A DNA stretch of 64,000 nucleotides from Pegea sp. RAD2-039 (lineage: Eukaryota; Chordata; Thaliacea; Salpida; Salpidae): assembly GCA_034620365.1 (NCBI GenBank), contig JAQGEQ010000351.1, positions 248,001-312,000 on the forward strand, read 5' to 3'. The position numbers and the translations under genes are program-made. Of this stretch, positions 25,625 through 37,595 are shown one piece after another. Every line of letters starts with the position of its first letter. Position 1 is the stretch's first letter. A model generated the notes under the pieces. The model was not told the origin of the DNA. It made no database searches and saw only the letters and a list, made by a program, of their open reading frames with translations.

Positions 25625-26300
25625 TTTGTAATTTTATTCAATCCACATTCCAGATAATTTTGTGTTTAATCTTTGAAATTGAAACAAGCGCTGGTTGGCT
25701 TAATTCTGCATGACGTCATCGCTGGTGAACTAATAACGAAGCATGTGTTGACGTAATTTATTATTTATTTGAATGAAAAATAAAATTTAAAGAAAAAAAT
25801 CACAAAATAAAAATTTGATGAACAATTGTAGAAAGAATTGCTTCGAAAGCTCCGCGAAAAAAGGCGGTTGGTAAATTATGGGGAAGTTGTTACGGTGTAA
25901 AGCTGTCATAAGTTAGCTGCTGGTCGGTGGTAGCAAAGATAACTAAGTTTCACGGTGAAAGTTTACTAAATTATTTATCTAATTCGACAATTCCTGGTCA
26001 AGTTTTATCTTTCAAACTGCTACCGAATCTGTTTTTTTTTTGTTGACATTTTTTACCTTTTTTGAAACCTCTACAACTTTTAAAAAGTTAAACAACATTT
26101 CAGTCGACTTTTATTTCTTCATTTTTCTAATCGTCAACAGAAACACGAAAATTAAAACTTCAAAACAATTATTTAGAATCATTGAATTTGTCGTAAAAGT
26201 TAATAAAATAATCGGAAGCACTTTTATTTACAACCAACTGACTAAAACTAGCAAATATTCGAGACAATTACGAACAAACAAACGATTATAAGTGGGTCTT
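25625..26300. other. 3' region between convergent LDAH and CPT1
   Basis: Contains a TGACGTCA at 25711 and the LDAH polyadenylation signal. The open frame at 26040-26291 is low-complexity and unsupported. Otherwise no feature is seen. Confidence 0.4.
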
Positions 26301-26308
26301 AGGGTCCC

Positions 26309-29300
26309 TTAACTCTCTAACAAAACTTCCATGTCATCAAAAGCGCGTTGAATCGCGTCACAAAACTTCTTGGACCCTGTTTCATGGTGACTTTTATGGC
26401 TGCTCACTAGCAAGTGCACTGCAATAAGAGAAGTGAAGTTAAATACGTTTGTTGAAATGACGTCATCGTCGCTGTAGTAACCTTGATTAGTTTCACCGAA
26501 GAAGTAGGAGACGCCATAACCATCGTGTCGCTGTGGTCCGAAACCTCCCCCAATTGGGCACGTCGAAGAGTTTTTCATAAACTTCTTATCGTAGCGTAAT
26601 GGCGACTGTGACGTAGAAAGTCGATCTGCTTCGCTTAGTGGCTGTTAATTAGTTATAGATCAGTTGTTGGTGGTCAGTGGTTGGTGGTCACTTACCGGAA
26701 TTGTAAAGATTTGAGGAACTTTTCCGCTCATCTGTCCAGCCACATATAACCCAAACAGATGGCGGTCAACTGCCTGACCCGACATCGCGTCGAACTTATA
26801 TTTCGTTTGATACTCTATTGCTCGCAGTAAATATTCTTTCTTCATATTCTTCTCTACTGTGACGTCATCCATGACGTGTGTGAAGCTGACCGAATGTTGT
26901 GAGACGGGTCGGATGGTTTCCGTCCTTCCTTTTTCAAACAACCTTTAAAAACTCGATTGATGACGTAGCAATGACGTCACACACGCCAACCTAGTTGCAG
27001 CTGTCTCGTAGGTCTTAGGTGTTTGATGATGTAATCGGAAGAAGGCTAGTTGTAGCACCATTTGAATGAAACCATCTGGTGATACTCGAAGAAGTTTAAT
27101 GTTGTCTTTTCCTTTATTCGTCAAATAAACACAAGCATCAATATCAGCTGTCTGTTCAGAAAGATTTTTCAGTCACCGCATGGTGGCACTTTTTATGGTT
27201 TTTAAATTATATTTCGCACGTTGCTAGGTTTAAAGTCATTAAATATCTTCAGCAGAATTCTGACTCACCAATAAATCCCAATCTTTTTTTGCTTCTGTTA
27301 CCTTCGTCTGCAACTTTTCAAGGTTCCATTTAATTGGCTGAACTGGTACTTGGACACTAAACCGGGCTGGTCCTTTTGCGTTACCATCGCTTTCGAAATC
27401 AGTGCAATTATGATAAATATATTCCCATAACCGTCCAGTTAGCTGAAATTAATTTTGTTGAAAAGGAGAAGAATTTATTGTAAAAATCGGACTTTGAACA
27501 ACTGAAGTAGGTTTACTACAAAGTGGTGTTCTAGTACGGGTGTATGAAAGAGAAATATGTGATGTTTAGTTAGCGGATAAAAGCAAATACAGGTTTGGAC
27601 TTTGCTCTTTGTTCAAAAATGCTAGCAAAGTAATCAAAGATTTTCTCTCACGGTTGCTTCTGATGTTGAATGCTCAACATTAAACGCCGAATTGAGGTTT
27701 GAGTGAATGATGATATTGAAGGATTTATCGAACCATTTATCGAATGCATTTCCACATAATGATTCCCAAAACTGTTCACTGAAGCTCTGAAACAGATCAG
27801 CTGAAATTGAAAGTTGATCCAAGGACTTTATACTTCAGGTTTATCATCTGACAATGTCAAGCAGAATATAGACTCTTCCACGATCTTTAGTGATTTGCAG
27901 TTGATCGGATCTTCCATCAATTCTTCCCGGATCTAAAAACAGTCTTTAAGATCAAAAAGGATCAATGAGATTTGTAATTAACTTGAGCCCACGAAGGTCT
28001 ATTCAAAGTGGTGAAAATCGAAGGATTAGCTGAAGGAGTTTCCACAGATTTACAAAGATTGTCAAGTTGATATTGAATCTCTCTTGGAGTCAAGATGCGT
28101 CTCTTCCCGTCGCCTTCTGTGACGTATACATCAACGGCAAACATCCATCCTCTTCTACTCATCAAAAATCCTCTAAGATTGATCAGATTGAAACTTAATC
28201 GTTTACTTGAAGATGACAACATGATTGCTGTTGTCATAGCAACGTAATTGATCAATATCAACTCCTGGGATACGAGTAGTGCTCATCATATAGCGGTAAC
28301 GATGGCAACATATCGGAACAACATCTTGAATCTTCATATGAGTCACCTGATAAAGAAGAAGATTAAAAATTGGGTGAAATCACAAAAAGATGAAAACTAC
28401 ATTTCCACTTTTCATCTCTTCCAGGTATTTAATCGCAAAATGAATGATAGTCGCAGCAAGTGAGTTTTGAGGTACATTTGAGGGTATGTAGTCGCGATTA
28501 CCATCCCCCAAGCACGAGAAGTTACTGTGAACTGAAAATATCGTTTAGTTTTCTCCTTTTTTTATTTTTATTGAACTCAATCACCTGCTATAGAAGATCT
28601 ACCCGCTAAGTAAGCGTAATTATCCCACAAGTCAGCTAGCCAATTAGATTCAGATTGATACCTGAGTAAAAAAAGCTCAACAAATAATTTTGAACAAACC
28701 AAATTTGCGGTAATTGGTTAAATATTTGTAGTAGATGCTCAAACCTCGCTTCGAGGTGCTTTTGAAGTGGGGGGCCTTCATAGCGTCGAAGATTTTCAAC
28801 CAATTTTTCAAACTCTTCAAACTTTTCAGCAGTCAACAAAGGTTTGAAAACGGCTACTGTTCTATAAGAACAACTTTTTGTTTGTTTTGTTCAAGTAAAT
28901 AAATTTGAATAAAAATTTGAAGTAATCAAATAATAGAATTACTTCTTGCAGGTATCTTCTAGTGGAGGTAAGGGGTACGTAGGTAAATACTTTTGAAGCG
29001 AGTATAAGGGAGGATCTTTTGAAATCAACGATTTTAAAGCAATTCCCCAAAGCTGTGAAAATAATTCTAAGATAAAACCAACTAAAAAATCAACGATTTA
29101 AAACATTTAAATGAATCAATTTTTGAGACCTTATGTTAATTCTTGGTGGTTTCAAATCTTTGCCAAAGAATATAGAGAAGGCAAAAATAATTTTAAAGTT
29201 AAACATATAAAGATTTAGTTATTTATTTAGTATTCAAATTGTACAAAAAAAACCTTGGTTGTCCAGCTTCTTGGAGAATAGAGCCACCCTCTAAAAACAA

Positions 29301-30342
29301 ATTAATGTTGAAAAATTTTTTAATAACTTTTTAGTGCATAGAAAATATTTTCTAAAAACATAAATAGATTTCAAAAGTCTTATCTAGATTTGATAAAGAT
29401 TTACTTTTAATGTTCAATACAGCATTTTCACATTTTTAGCAAATAGATGTAAAGAAATTTCTTTTTATTTCTGCTTTTTGTTCAACGAAATCATTAATAA
29501 TTTAATTAGCGAGATAGCTGAGAAGCAAATGTGAACTTTAGCAGAATACTAGATGGTTTCCAAACGAATTTGTCAAATTCTTCCTCTTACAAATATCAAA
29601 TATTTATATTCAAAACCAGTATATGAAATCATTAATTTAATAGCTGATTGACAAAATAAATACATCAACAAAAGACTTTTGTAAGCATTAAAATGACATT
29701 GAGATTTAGAGTTTAATAATAATTCTTTTTAATTGTATGTCTGAAATCCAAGTTGAACCAAGTGAGATTAGAACCAAGTTTAAATGATAGATAACAGCTG
29801 CATATGCGTAAGCAGATAGGTTAACTTGCTTGTCATAACGATGATTTATTTTAAAAATGTTTAAAATTGCTTTAAAACAAGTTAACTTTAACAAAGTCGG
29901 AAGTAATTGAGTTTTAGAAATAAGAACGGGAAATAATTTTGAACAATTTTTCTTTTGCCTGTTGATTTGTTGTTAAGATTGCTTCAAAAATATTTTTTTA
30001 ATGATCAGACTATTAAAATAAAAAACACATATTCGAAGCAAGTAAAAAAAAATCTAAAAAAATATATACTGAAATTTAAAACAATAAAACTATCCTACAA
30101 ATGAAACAAATCTTTTGAACTAACCTGTAGTTTAAAAGTTTTCGTATTATCAGTAATTTACAAGCAGAACAAAGCTTAAAGAATCCACAACAACCAACTG
30201 CACCAAGAGCGAGCTTTAATGATAAATGATAAGGATTAGACTTGAAAAATCTAAAGGCTGAAACTTCTTTAACTTCAGTATACAACAGAACAAGCGCTGC
30301 TCCTGATGCAGCATAAGGAAGAAGATCATGAAATTGTTTCAT
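26309..30342 (-). CDS. carnitine O-palmitoyltransferase 1, short N-terminus
   Basis: Fifteen minus-strand exons join in phase: 30342-30125, 29290-29254, 29052-28943, 28861-28745, 28661-28585, 28531-28401, 28346-28207, 28172-27983, 27932-27834, 27786-27652, 27442-27269, 27151-26991, 26942-26696, 26641-26482 and 26418-26309. The product is about 701 residues; human CPT1A has 773. Two hydrophobic spans (around LLPYAASGAALVLLY and LSLKLALGAVGCCGFF) and then LLNYRGWLYSPRSWTTK match the CPT1 membrane region. LYSLQKYLPTYPLPPLEDT starts the catalytic part. The catalytic His lies in NVEHSTSE (about residue 412). STTRIPG, DRHLFGLYV, RLSTSQSP and GGGFGPQRHDGYGVSY follow. It transfers long-chain acyl groups from CoA to carnitine on the mitochondrial outer membrane. 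The N-terminal segment before TM1 is only about ten residues, so much of the malonyl-CoA regulatory domain is missing. The last intron (63 bp) is in frame and stop-free. Confidence 0.95.
28173..28206 (-). other. 34-bp intron in CPT1
   Basis: GTAAAC to CTTAG, only 34 bp. Removing it joins HVVIFK to GFLMSRRGW, as in other carnitine acyltransferases; reading through it inserts unrelated residues. It is the shortest intron I can support in this window. Confidence 0.75.
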
Positions 30343-30399
30343 CTTCTTACTTTACTCTTACTTTACTCAACAAACCTTTTAGGAAGTAAACATTCCAAT

Positions 30400-31375
30400 C
30401 GAAGCTGCTATTTAAACGCTCAACTTTTTTCTTAAAATATTCCAGCTAAGTTAGTTTAATACTGACATCTAGTGTTCAGTATTTATATTCTTAACAAAAT
30501 TTAAAGATTATTGAAAATATTGTTTTCAAAAATAGTTTTTATGACGACGTACATAAATCAAGTAAAATATCTCAAGTAACTTTTTATACAGATGTTGTTA
30601 AAAGCAGGTCTAAAACTGTTTTTTATGAATTTTAAATTGAAGAATTATTTGACGGTTACTTTCTGGGAAAAGATTAATATTTTAAATGAAATAAATTTGT
30701 TTGTAAACTTCATTAGAACTACATTAAATGTTCTCAAAAGAAACCTATTTCACCTTATCATTAAATAAAGTTTTATTTACAAACAAAATAATTATAATAA
30801 TGCTTACAAGTAAAATTCAATGATTCTTATGGATGACTAAAGAAAATAGAAGATGATTAAGATCATTATTTGGGTCATAAATACATTAATCAATTAAACA
30901 AGAACTCAGATAAGTTAGATTTAATTTGATATTTTGACAACTGAACGTTTTTAAAAAGAAGTTATTTAGAAATTTTTAGACATCTGATGTAAATAAATGA
31001 AAGTATAATTTTATTGTGAAAATCTAAACCTTAAAATGAATCCAATCTTTGTTAAAAGATTTAAAATAAATAAAATTTGAAGCAAAATCATCAAAGTCTA
31101 CTTTCTATTTTTCGTCTAGCATTTTGAAGTTTTTATTTAACAAAAAATGAAAAAAAAGAAACTTGATATTAAATATGATAGTTATAAACATCCTCGCTGA
31201 GAAGCTTCTTCAATTTAGATACTTTGGAAATTCGACGGATTAAATAAGACTTAATTCTTATTTTTAAAAATATCCACAATCTAGTTGACTTCAGTTTGAT
31301 GATTTATTTTCCATTAGTCTTTCCCTCAAGTTATATCAACTCAGACGACACACATTACACCTTAATAAGCCTATA
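30400..31375. other. AT-rich intergenic, no gene recognised
   Basis: Upstream region of CPT1 (minus) and left flank of the LINE remnant. No ORF or motif I can support. Confidence 0.4.
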
Positions 31376-31379
31376 TCAC

Positions 31380-31745
31380 CTTATACATTGGTCACAGCAA
31401 ATTTTTTCTCATACCGCACAATTAGTACATGGAACCAGCTGCCATCAGACATTGTCATGTCGAAGTCGCTCGCGTTGTTCAAGAAGAAGTTGAACCGTTA
31501 TAATATTGCCAACATTGTTATTTCTAAACTGTGATTTGTTTTCTATTTTTTATATTATTAACATTCCATGTAAATGTTCACTGTTATATGCTTTGAGTGC
31601 TATCGAAATACCATGTGTTACATCTTATACTTTCTATATTTTTGGCTAAATAGATTTTTTCGTGAGAATGTGTGTTAGCGAGAGGTGCTCTTTTCAGGTA
31701 CCCTGCTTCGCATTTATTGTAATAAATAAAAATAAATGAATTTAA
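31380..31745 (+). mobile_element. 3' remnant of a non-LTR (LINE) retrotransposon
   Basis: A plus-strand frame reads NFFSYRTISTWNQLPSDIVM then KSLALFKKKLNRY and a stop near 31533. This is the usual tail of LINE reverse transcriptases (R-T-x-x-x-WN-x-LP, then a Phe/Lys/Leu helix). About 200 bp of 3' UTR follows and ends in an AATAAA-rich tail at 31718-31740, typical of a LINE 3' end. The 5' part and the catalytic region are absent, as expected for 5' truncation. Confidence 0.7.
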
Positions 31746-31871
31746 TGTTTGCCAACATTTAAGAAAATTATTTGCTTCTAAAACATTTTTTATTTTTGTC
31801 AAAGCGTTCATCGTTTTTAAGTCAAGTGTTTAGATTTTCTTCCTTCTTGATTCTAATTTTTCTATTCTGTA

Positions 31872-32430
31872 GCTGTTTACAGATTAGGAAACACCATTTG
31901 GAGCGTTGTTGTCAGGCCAGTGTGCTTCAAGACTTCCTGGTTCGAGATAGCTGCAACATTAAACGTACTATCCAACATATATGCAAATATTTAATGGAGA
32001 CAACCAAAATAAAAGATGTTAAGTTTATTTCTGTTAGCCTTCGACGAATTCAAATACAATAGCGTATTGCGGACAAAGGCCCTGTAGATGGCAGTAATAG
32101 TTAAGGGTCGTTTAAACAACTGAACAACTTCTTTTTTTTTACTTTTCACAATAGAACTTTTTTATAGCTAAACATAACTTTGTGTCAAGTTTTTAAAATG
32201 ATCTATTTTCAGTGGGGTTGGGAAGTCTGGTTCGAAACATCAAGAAATTGGTCTCAAAAATTTGAAACAAATGACTAAAAACTTTACTTTTCACAATAGA
32301 ACTTTTTTATAGCTAAACATAACTTTGTGTCAAGTTTTTAAAATGATCTATTTTCAGTGGGGTTGGGAAGTCTGGTTCGAAACATCAAGAAATTGGTCTC
32401 AAAAATTTGAAACAAATGACTAAAAACTAT
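31872..32430 (+). CDS. possible two-exon gene 3' end with duplicated last exon
   Basis: After an acceptor-like TTTACAG a frame reads IRKHHLERCCQASVLQDFLV and RDSCNIKRTIQHICKYLMET, ending TKIKD before a GT donor near 32018. A phase-0 terminal exon with its own TTTTCAG acceptor reads WGWEVWFETSRNWSQKFETN, Asp, stop (32213-32279). That exon sits inside a 145-bp tandem duplication, so a second identical copy follows at about 32358-32424. The composition is protein-like, but no upstream exon or family was recognised. Confidence 0.35.
32141..32427. repeat. 145-bp tandem duplication carrying an acceptor and exon
   Basis: Copies 32141-32285 and 32286-32427 are identical as far as I can read, from ACTTTTCACAATAG to GACTAAAAACT. 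Each contains ATCTATTTTCAG followed by a short open frame ending in TAA. Identity implies a very recent event or an assembly or haplotype artefact. Confidence 0.9.
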
Positions 32431-32489
32431 TTTTGTGTTTTAATTTATCAATGATTATAATTTACGAAATAAACTCGACTTTCTTGGAC

Positions 32490-32893
32490 CGAAGCGAAGT
32501 GCAAGGCTTTAAAAGGCTGATTCAATATTATTTTCACCGAAAACGGCCATGCATATATGTACCAGGGCAGAAGCTATAAAAATCCAGTTGTTGCTCATGC
32601 AGCAGAAGTCCATTCTCCACGCCAGTCAGGTTATAAAGCGGAACAGGCGGACTGATGTCGGTTGCAGGAGAGTGACTGAGTACAGTGACAAACTGCCTAC
32701 GAGGCTCCAACTCCGATTGTAAATTCTGAGTTTTGTGTCTCCCGGAAATGTTGTCATTAACCAGAATTCCATGGGCCTTCTACCCGGGTTAATTATAGAC
32801 TTTTCCTTGTCGCTAATAAGTGTCCACCTGGGCTCAAACCCAGGACCTCCCGCCTGGTAGGTGAGTATGGTAACCGCTGCACCACACAGATAG
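32490..32893 (-). repeat. tRNA-derived SINE, copy 3 (most complete)
   Basis: Minus-strand copy. The head at 32893-32830 has an A box TGGTGCAGCGGTTA and a B-box-like GGGTTTGAGCCC. It shares the body with copies at 6536 and 21845, and also a 3' segment with ATATATGCATGGCCGTTTTC. The open frame across it is not a gene. Confidence 0.85.
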
Positions 32894-32899
32894 ATAATC

Positions 32900-33765
32900 A
32901 AAAGTACTTATTTTGTCAATAAAGCTTTGTAGGAAACATTTTTTAATTTGTCATCAAATTCTAATTAAAGCTGTTAAAAGTTCAATGCTTCTTTAAGATT
33001 TACAAATTGTTAGCAAATAAGAAATATATCTTTTTAAGATAAAACGATATTAAGAAAACTTTATGTTAAATATTTCAAGTTTGTTTCTTAAAAAACAGAT
33101 TAAAGTAGCTTCAATCAAAGTAGCAATCAGTTGAATCAGAAGTTATCAGCGTTTGCAATTTTTTCAAAAGATTTTATTAATTTATATTTTTTATATAAAA
33201 ATTGCTAAGTTAGTGAAAATTTATAAGGCTGAATTAAAATCAAAAATTCCTTTTGTATAATATTACTTAAAATTAAGTAGTAAGATTTATTTTTTAGTTA
33301 GCCTAATTACTTAAAATATATATATAGTTGCAAAATCTACAAGAGTACTAATAGATGAGGGGCAAACCCTTATTAAAAACTTTGTTGCACTAAAATATGA
33401 CATTTTACACCTAACAATGTTTTGAATTCTTATTAACTATAGAAGCAATAAATAAAAAAATATTAAAAATAGCTCTGTGATGAAGGAAAAATTACGTTGA
33501 TATAAAATATCTGTATAGAATACAAATAAATGAAAAGTGTTTTAATATTCTTGAACAAAATTGTTTTATCTATATTTTTAAAAAATTAAAACTTTATAAT
33601 ATAATTTTCTTTAAAAAAAATTCATAACAAATGCTTTGTAAATGGTTTCTTAAAGATGTAAATTTTGTTTTATAACATTAGCTATATTTAATTAGTTGAA
33701 TTTATTGTTATTTTATGAAAAAAATACTTGTATATTACTGATAATGTTTATTTTAAAAATTATTT
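32900..33765. other. AT-rich intergenic, no gene recognised
   Basis: Spacer upstream of MTIF2. Low complexity, no supported feature. Confidence 0.4.
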
Positions 33766-33800
33766 TAACAGATTGTAGAATAAATTGTTTAAAATTGGTA

Positions 33801-36776
33801 ATGTCTTTAAAAAATGTTTTTAAATTAAGCAATTTATCAAGAAACTATTTACAACGTTTTTATGTTTCTTCCCAAGTCAATTTTTTTCATAATAAAAAGG
33901 TTTGTTAAAAAAATTATTTTAATAAATGTAAAATAATTAGAGATAAAATATAAATTGTGTATATGATAGTTTAATGACAATTTTTTTTTAACTTTAAGGC
34001 AGAAAATCTGATTATAAGAACATTATCAGCATCATCAAGACATCAGAAAAGTCAGGAAAGATTAAATCAGCAGCGATTTAAAGTAATTTGAAAATCTAAT
34101 TTAAAAAAAGAATTGAAAAAAAAATGTTGAAAATGTGCAGCGTGTGCAAGAAGAAAGAAGAAGACAAAAGAATTTAGTTGCTAGGAAAAAATTTCCCGTT
34201 ATTGAAACTCAACTTCATGTAACTTTAAAAGAGATCTCTGATCTTACAGGAAGACACATAGGTGAGTCTGGTCACTTAACTGCTCTTCTTTAAAAAATCT
34301 TCCTCCAGATCTTGTAAAGCAAGCAGTGGTTGAAGTGATGAGAATTGAAGCTGGGAAGACATATAGTAAGATTGAAATTGACTTAAAGTTTCTAAATCTT
34401 CACGCTCTTCATCTTTAGAGATTGAAGATCAAACCTCAATTAATGCTGTGATCAAAAAACTTGGATTTCGACGTAAATTGTCTTCCAACAAATCTGATGA
34501 TGAAGTTGAAAATCTTCTTCAACAGCTTCAAGATCTTTTTCCTCTGTAAGACTTCTTTCATCTCGTCATGATTCCAAAAGATCTCTTCTTTAGTTCAGGA
34601 ATCGATGAAAAGCGCCTAGAAACGCGCGTGCCTATTGTAACGATGTTAGGACATATTGATCACGGAAAGACATCTTTATTAGATCAATTAAGAAAGAGCT
34701 CTGTAGCATCAAAGGAAGAGGGAGGGATCACTCAGAAGATCGGAGCTTTTTTATGTACTTTTTCACTATTTTTCGCTCGCCTCATTATTTACTCGTCTCT
34801 TCATCAGGGGAATCACCCAACAAGACCCACGTGACTTTTGTGGATGCTCCGGGACACGCAGCATTCACCAACATCCGAAGAAGAGGAGCAGGTCTCACGG
34901 ATGTAGTAGTGTTAGTAGTGGCAGCTGATGACGGAGTTATGGAACAAACAATCGAGTCTTTGAAGATGATTCGAGAAGCTCGAGTCCCTGTTGTCGTCGC
35001 TATCAACAAATGTGATCTTCCTCATGCAGACCCAGTAAGTCCCCACGCGTCCCTGGACTCAATTAACTTGATGACGTCATCAGAAATTGGCGTTGATGTC
35101 ACTAGCTGAAGAAGGACTCGTAGCTGAGAGTTTAGGAGGAGAGATTCAAACACAGAACATCTCGGCCAAGACTGGGCAAGGTAACTATGGGAACAAGCTT
35201 CGAGATGCGATTGACGCTTGTTGATTGGCCAGGAATCAATCAGCTGATGGAGAAAGTGATGATGGAAGTGGAAATGGCGGAATTAAGAAGCGATCGTCAT
35301 GCCAACGTCGCGGGCGTCGTTCTCGAGTCACGTGTTGATCCACACTTTGGTCACATGGCAACGGTCATTATTAAACAAGGCACCATCCGCCCTGGACAGG
35401 TACTTTTGTGGTTGTCATGGCAATTGTGTGACGTCATTTGAATTTTGAAGTTTGTGGTTTGTGGCGAGAGTTGGGCGAAAGTGAAAGTTTTATTCGATGA
35501 ATCGCGGCGACGCCACAAAGAAATCGCGCTGGGACGCCCTGTCCACGTGGCTGGTTGGAAGTTGGCAGTTGAAGCGGGTGAAGAGCTCCATCAAGTGGCT
35601 AACGAGGTGAGATGCTATTAATAGCGACGATGACGTCATCGAAATCAAGCGATGTGTAGATGACAGCAAAAAAGCTGGTAGAAGTTCGACGGAAATTAAA
35701 GGATTTTGAATTGAATGAAAAGAGATCTGAAGAAGAAGGAGTTGAACGTGATAAATATCGCTCGTTAGTGTGACGTCATCAACTTTTCTCGTCGCAATTC
35801 ATTGTGTCTTTGTAGGATTTATGAAGATATTCGGAAGAGAGATGCAAACAAATTCAAAAAAAGACTTCAACTTTTCGACTTGACAAAAAAATCTGTTGAA
35901 GTTCAAAGTGAAAACAACTTCAACATTCTCATCAAAGGTGATGACGTCACTAGCGTGTTTCTGTACCAACTAATGATGACGTCATATGATGCAGCTGATG
36001 AAGATGGACCTCTAGAAGCTTTAATGTCAGTTTTAAGAAGTTTCAATTGTAAAGATCAGGTCAATTTAAATGTTGTGTCTTCATCTTTTGGATCGATTTC
36101 AGTTGGTGATGTAGAGCATGCAGCTGTCACGGAAGGTGCCCTCATAGCGCGCGCACTTTTTGTTAACTAATTGATCAAACATTCGCGTCACAGCTTCAAT
36201 TTATTCGTTTAATGTCCAACCTAAGAAAGAGGTGATAAAAGCAGCAGAAGAGCGCAAAGTGAAGATTTATCATTTTGCTGTGATCTACCACTTGGTGGCG
36301 CATTTAAGAGAGAGCATGTCACAAACCTTGCCCATGGTAACGAAGATGCAAGAAGAAGGTTGCTACTCATTCGTTTCTATGTAAATTCATGTTGAAGTTT
36401 TGGTTGCTAGGTGAAGCAGTTGTCAAGGAGTTGTTCTACTTCAAACACAAAACAGATTCGAAACTCTTTCTCGGGTCTGAAGTGGTTTGTGGTCGCGTTG
36501 ACAATGGCGCCAATTTTCAGTTGCTACGCGACGATGACGTCATCGATGAAGGTTGTGATGACGAAAATGTGTTTATAATTAATCGAAGTTGGTTTAGGTG
36601 AAATGAAATCGCTACAGCAAGGTAAAACGCGCGTTGATTACGTCACTGCTGGCAAAGAGTTTGGAGTTGAGCTAGCACTTGCTGATGACGTCATACCAAA
36701 AGTCGGTGACGTCATTAAGTTTGGTCAGCTGACTGAAGAACAGATGAAACTGGCATGGACTCCACGTGGCTTCTGA
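33801..36776 (+). CDS. MTIF2: mitochondrial translation initiation factor IF-2
   Basis: Sixteen exons join in phase: 33801-33899, 33999-34082, 34141-34261, 34309-34365, 34419-34545, 34594-34754, 34808-35034, 35084-35180, 35233-35399, 35451-35606, 35660-35769, 35816-35937, 35995-36135, 36194-36358, 36411-36551 and 36598-36776. The product has 717 residues; the human protein has 727. A basic N-terminus ([20 protein letters not shown]) is a mitochondrial presequence. The GTPase domain shows G1 GHIDHGKTS (about residue 182), G3 DAPGHAAF and G4 NKCD. Domain II (GRVD-type beta barrels), a charged helical linker, and a C-terminal domain ending LAWTPRGF follow. It brings initiator fMet-tRNA to the mitochondrial ribosome and uses GTP. 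Introns are 38-100 bp, and six TGACGTCA copies lie in introns and three in exons. One 57-bp intron (35938-35994) is in frame without stops. AATAAA at 36815-36820. Confidence 0.97.
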
Positions 36777-36789
36777 TGATGTCATTAAA

Positions 36790-37590
36790 TCTCGCTGTTT
36801 ATTTTTGAATTCTCAATAAAATTTATTTTTTGAAACTTTTGAGTTTTATGAAGTCACGTGACATGCTGTAGCCAATAAAAGAAAAGTAGAAACGTGTGGG
36901 CGCCTACATCCGGTGGACTTTATCAGCTCCTCCTCCAATAGTTTGTTTACAAAAAGGAAATTATTTGTTAAAATTTCCACCAATTCCAAGTTTGGTTGAA
37001 ATTCAATTTTCAGAAGTCATTTAATAGAAGTTTTCTGATCTTTAAAGTTGCTTAAAGAGCAGAGAAAATCTGACCGACATCGAGGAACTTAAGATTTCTT
37101 TCATCAGATTTATCTGAACTTTCATCCCATTAAAGAAGCTTCTAGAAGTCGCTAATCTAACTTCATTTGTAACAAACAACAACCAATACCATTCATAAAT
37201 TTTATTGTGTAGTAATCATTAAAGGAAATTTGAAAATATATAAGTTTATTCTGATTAAATCTTCTTTTGATTTTGAAAAAAGTTGTTTGATTTTTGTTGA
37301 CATCCAGCTGTTTATTTATCTTAAGTTTCTCGTGCATTGTTACGATTAACAAGAAATATGTAGAAGTGGAAATAAACATGCATGAAATAAAAGGATTGCT
37401 TTACGTCAAATAGCAGAATGCATCAAGAATTACCACAAAAAGCTTCAAGTCGGTGCTCAAATGTATAAGAGCATAAATACTTAGTTAGAAAGATAAAAAG
37501 AAATTGAGCTAAACATATCTACATTCATCTCAAAATATTAAATACAAAAGAAGCTTTAATAAGTGGAATACACAAAGTTCATGCTGCTAA
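36790..37590. other. intergenic between MTIF2 and SCAMP 3' ends
   Basis: Holds the MTIF2 polyadenylation signal. The open frame at 37152-37379 (minus) is AT-biased and unsupported. No other feature seen. Confidence 0.4.
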
Positions 37591-37595
37591 GGTGG

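Noticed and set aside
26641-30342. CPT2 or carnitine acetyltransferase identity for the CPT1 gene
   Set aside because: Some blocks resemble them, but two N-terminal membrane spans, the LLNYRGWLY segment and the GGGFGP...DGYGVSY end are CPT1 features.
32626-32901. 91-codon open frame, minus
   Set aside because: It is SINE copy 3, including its tRNA-like head.
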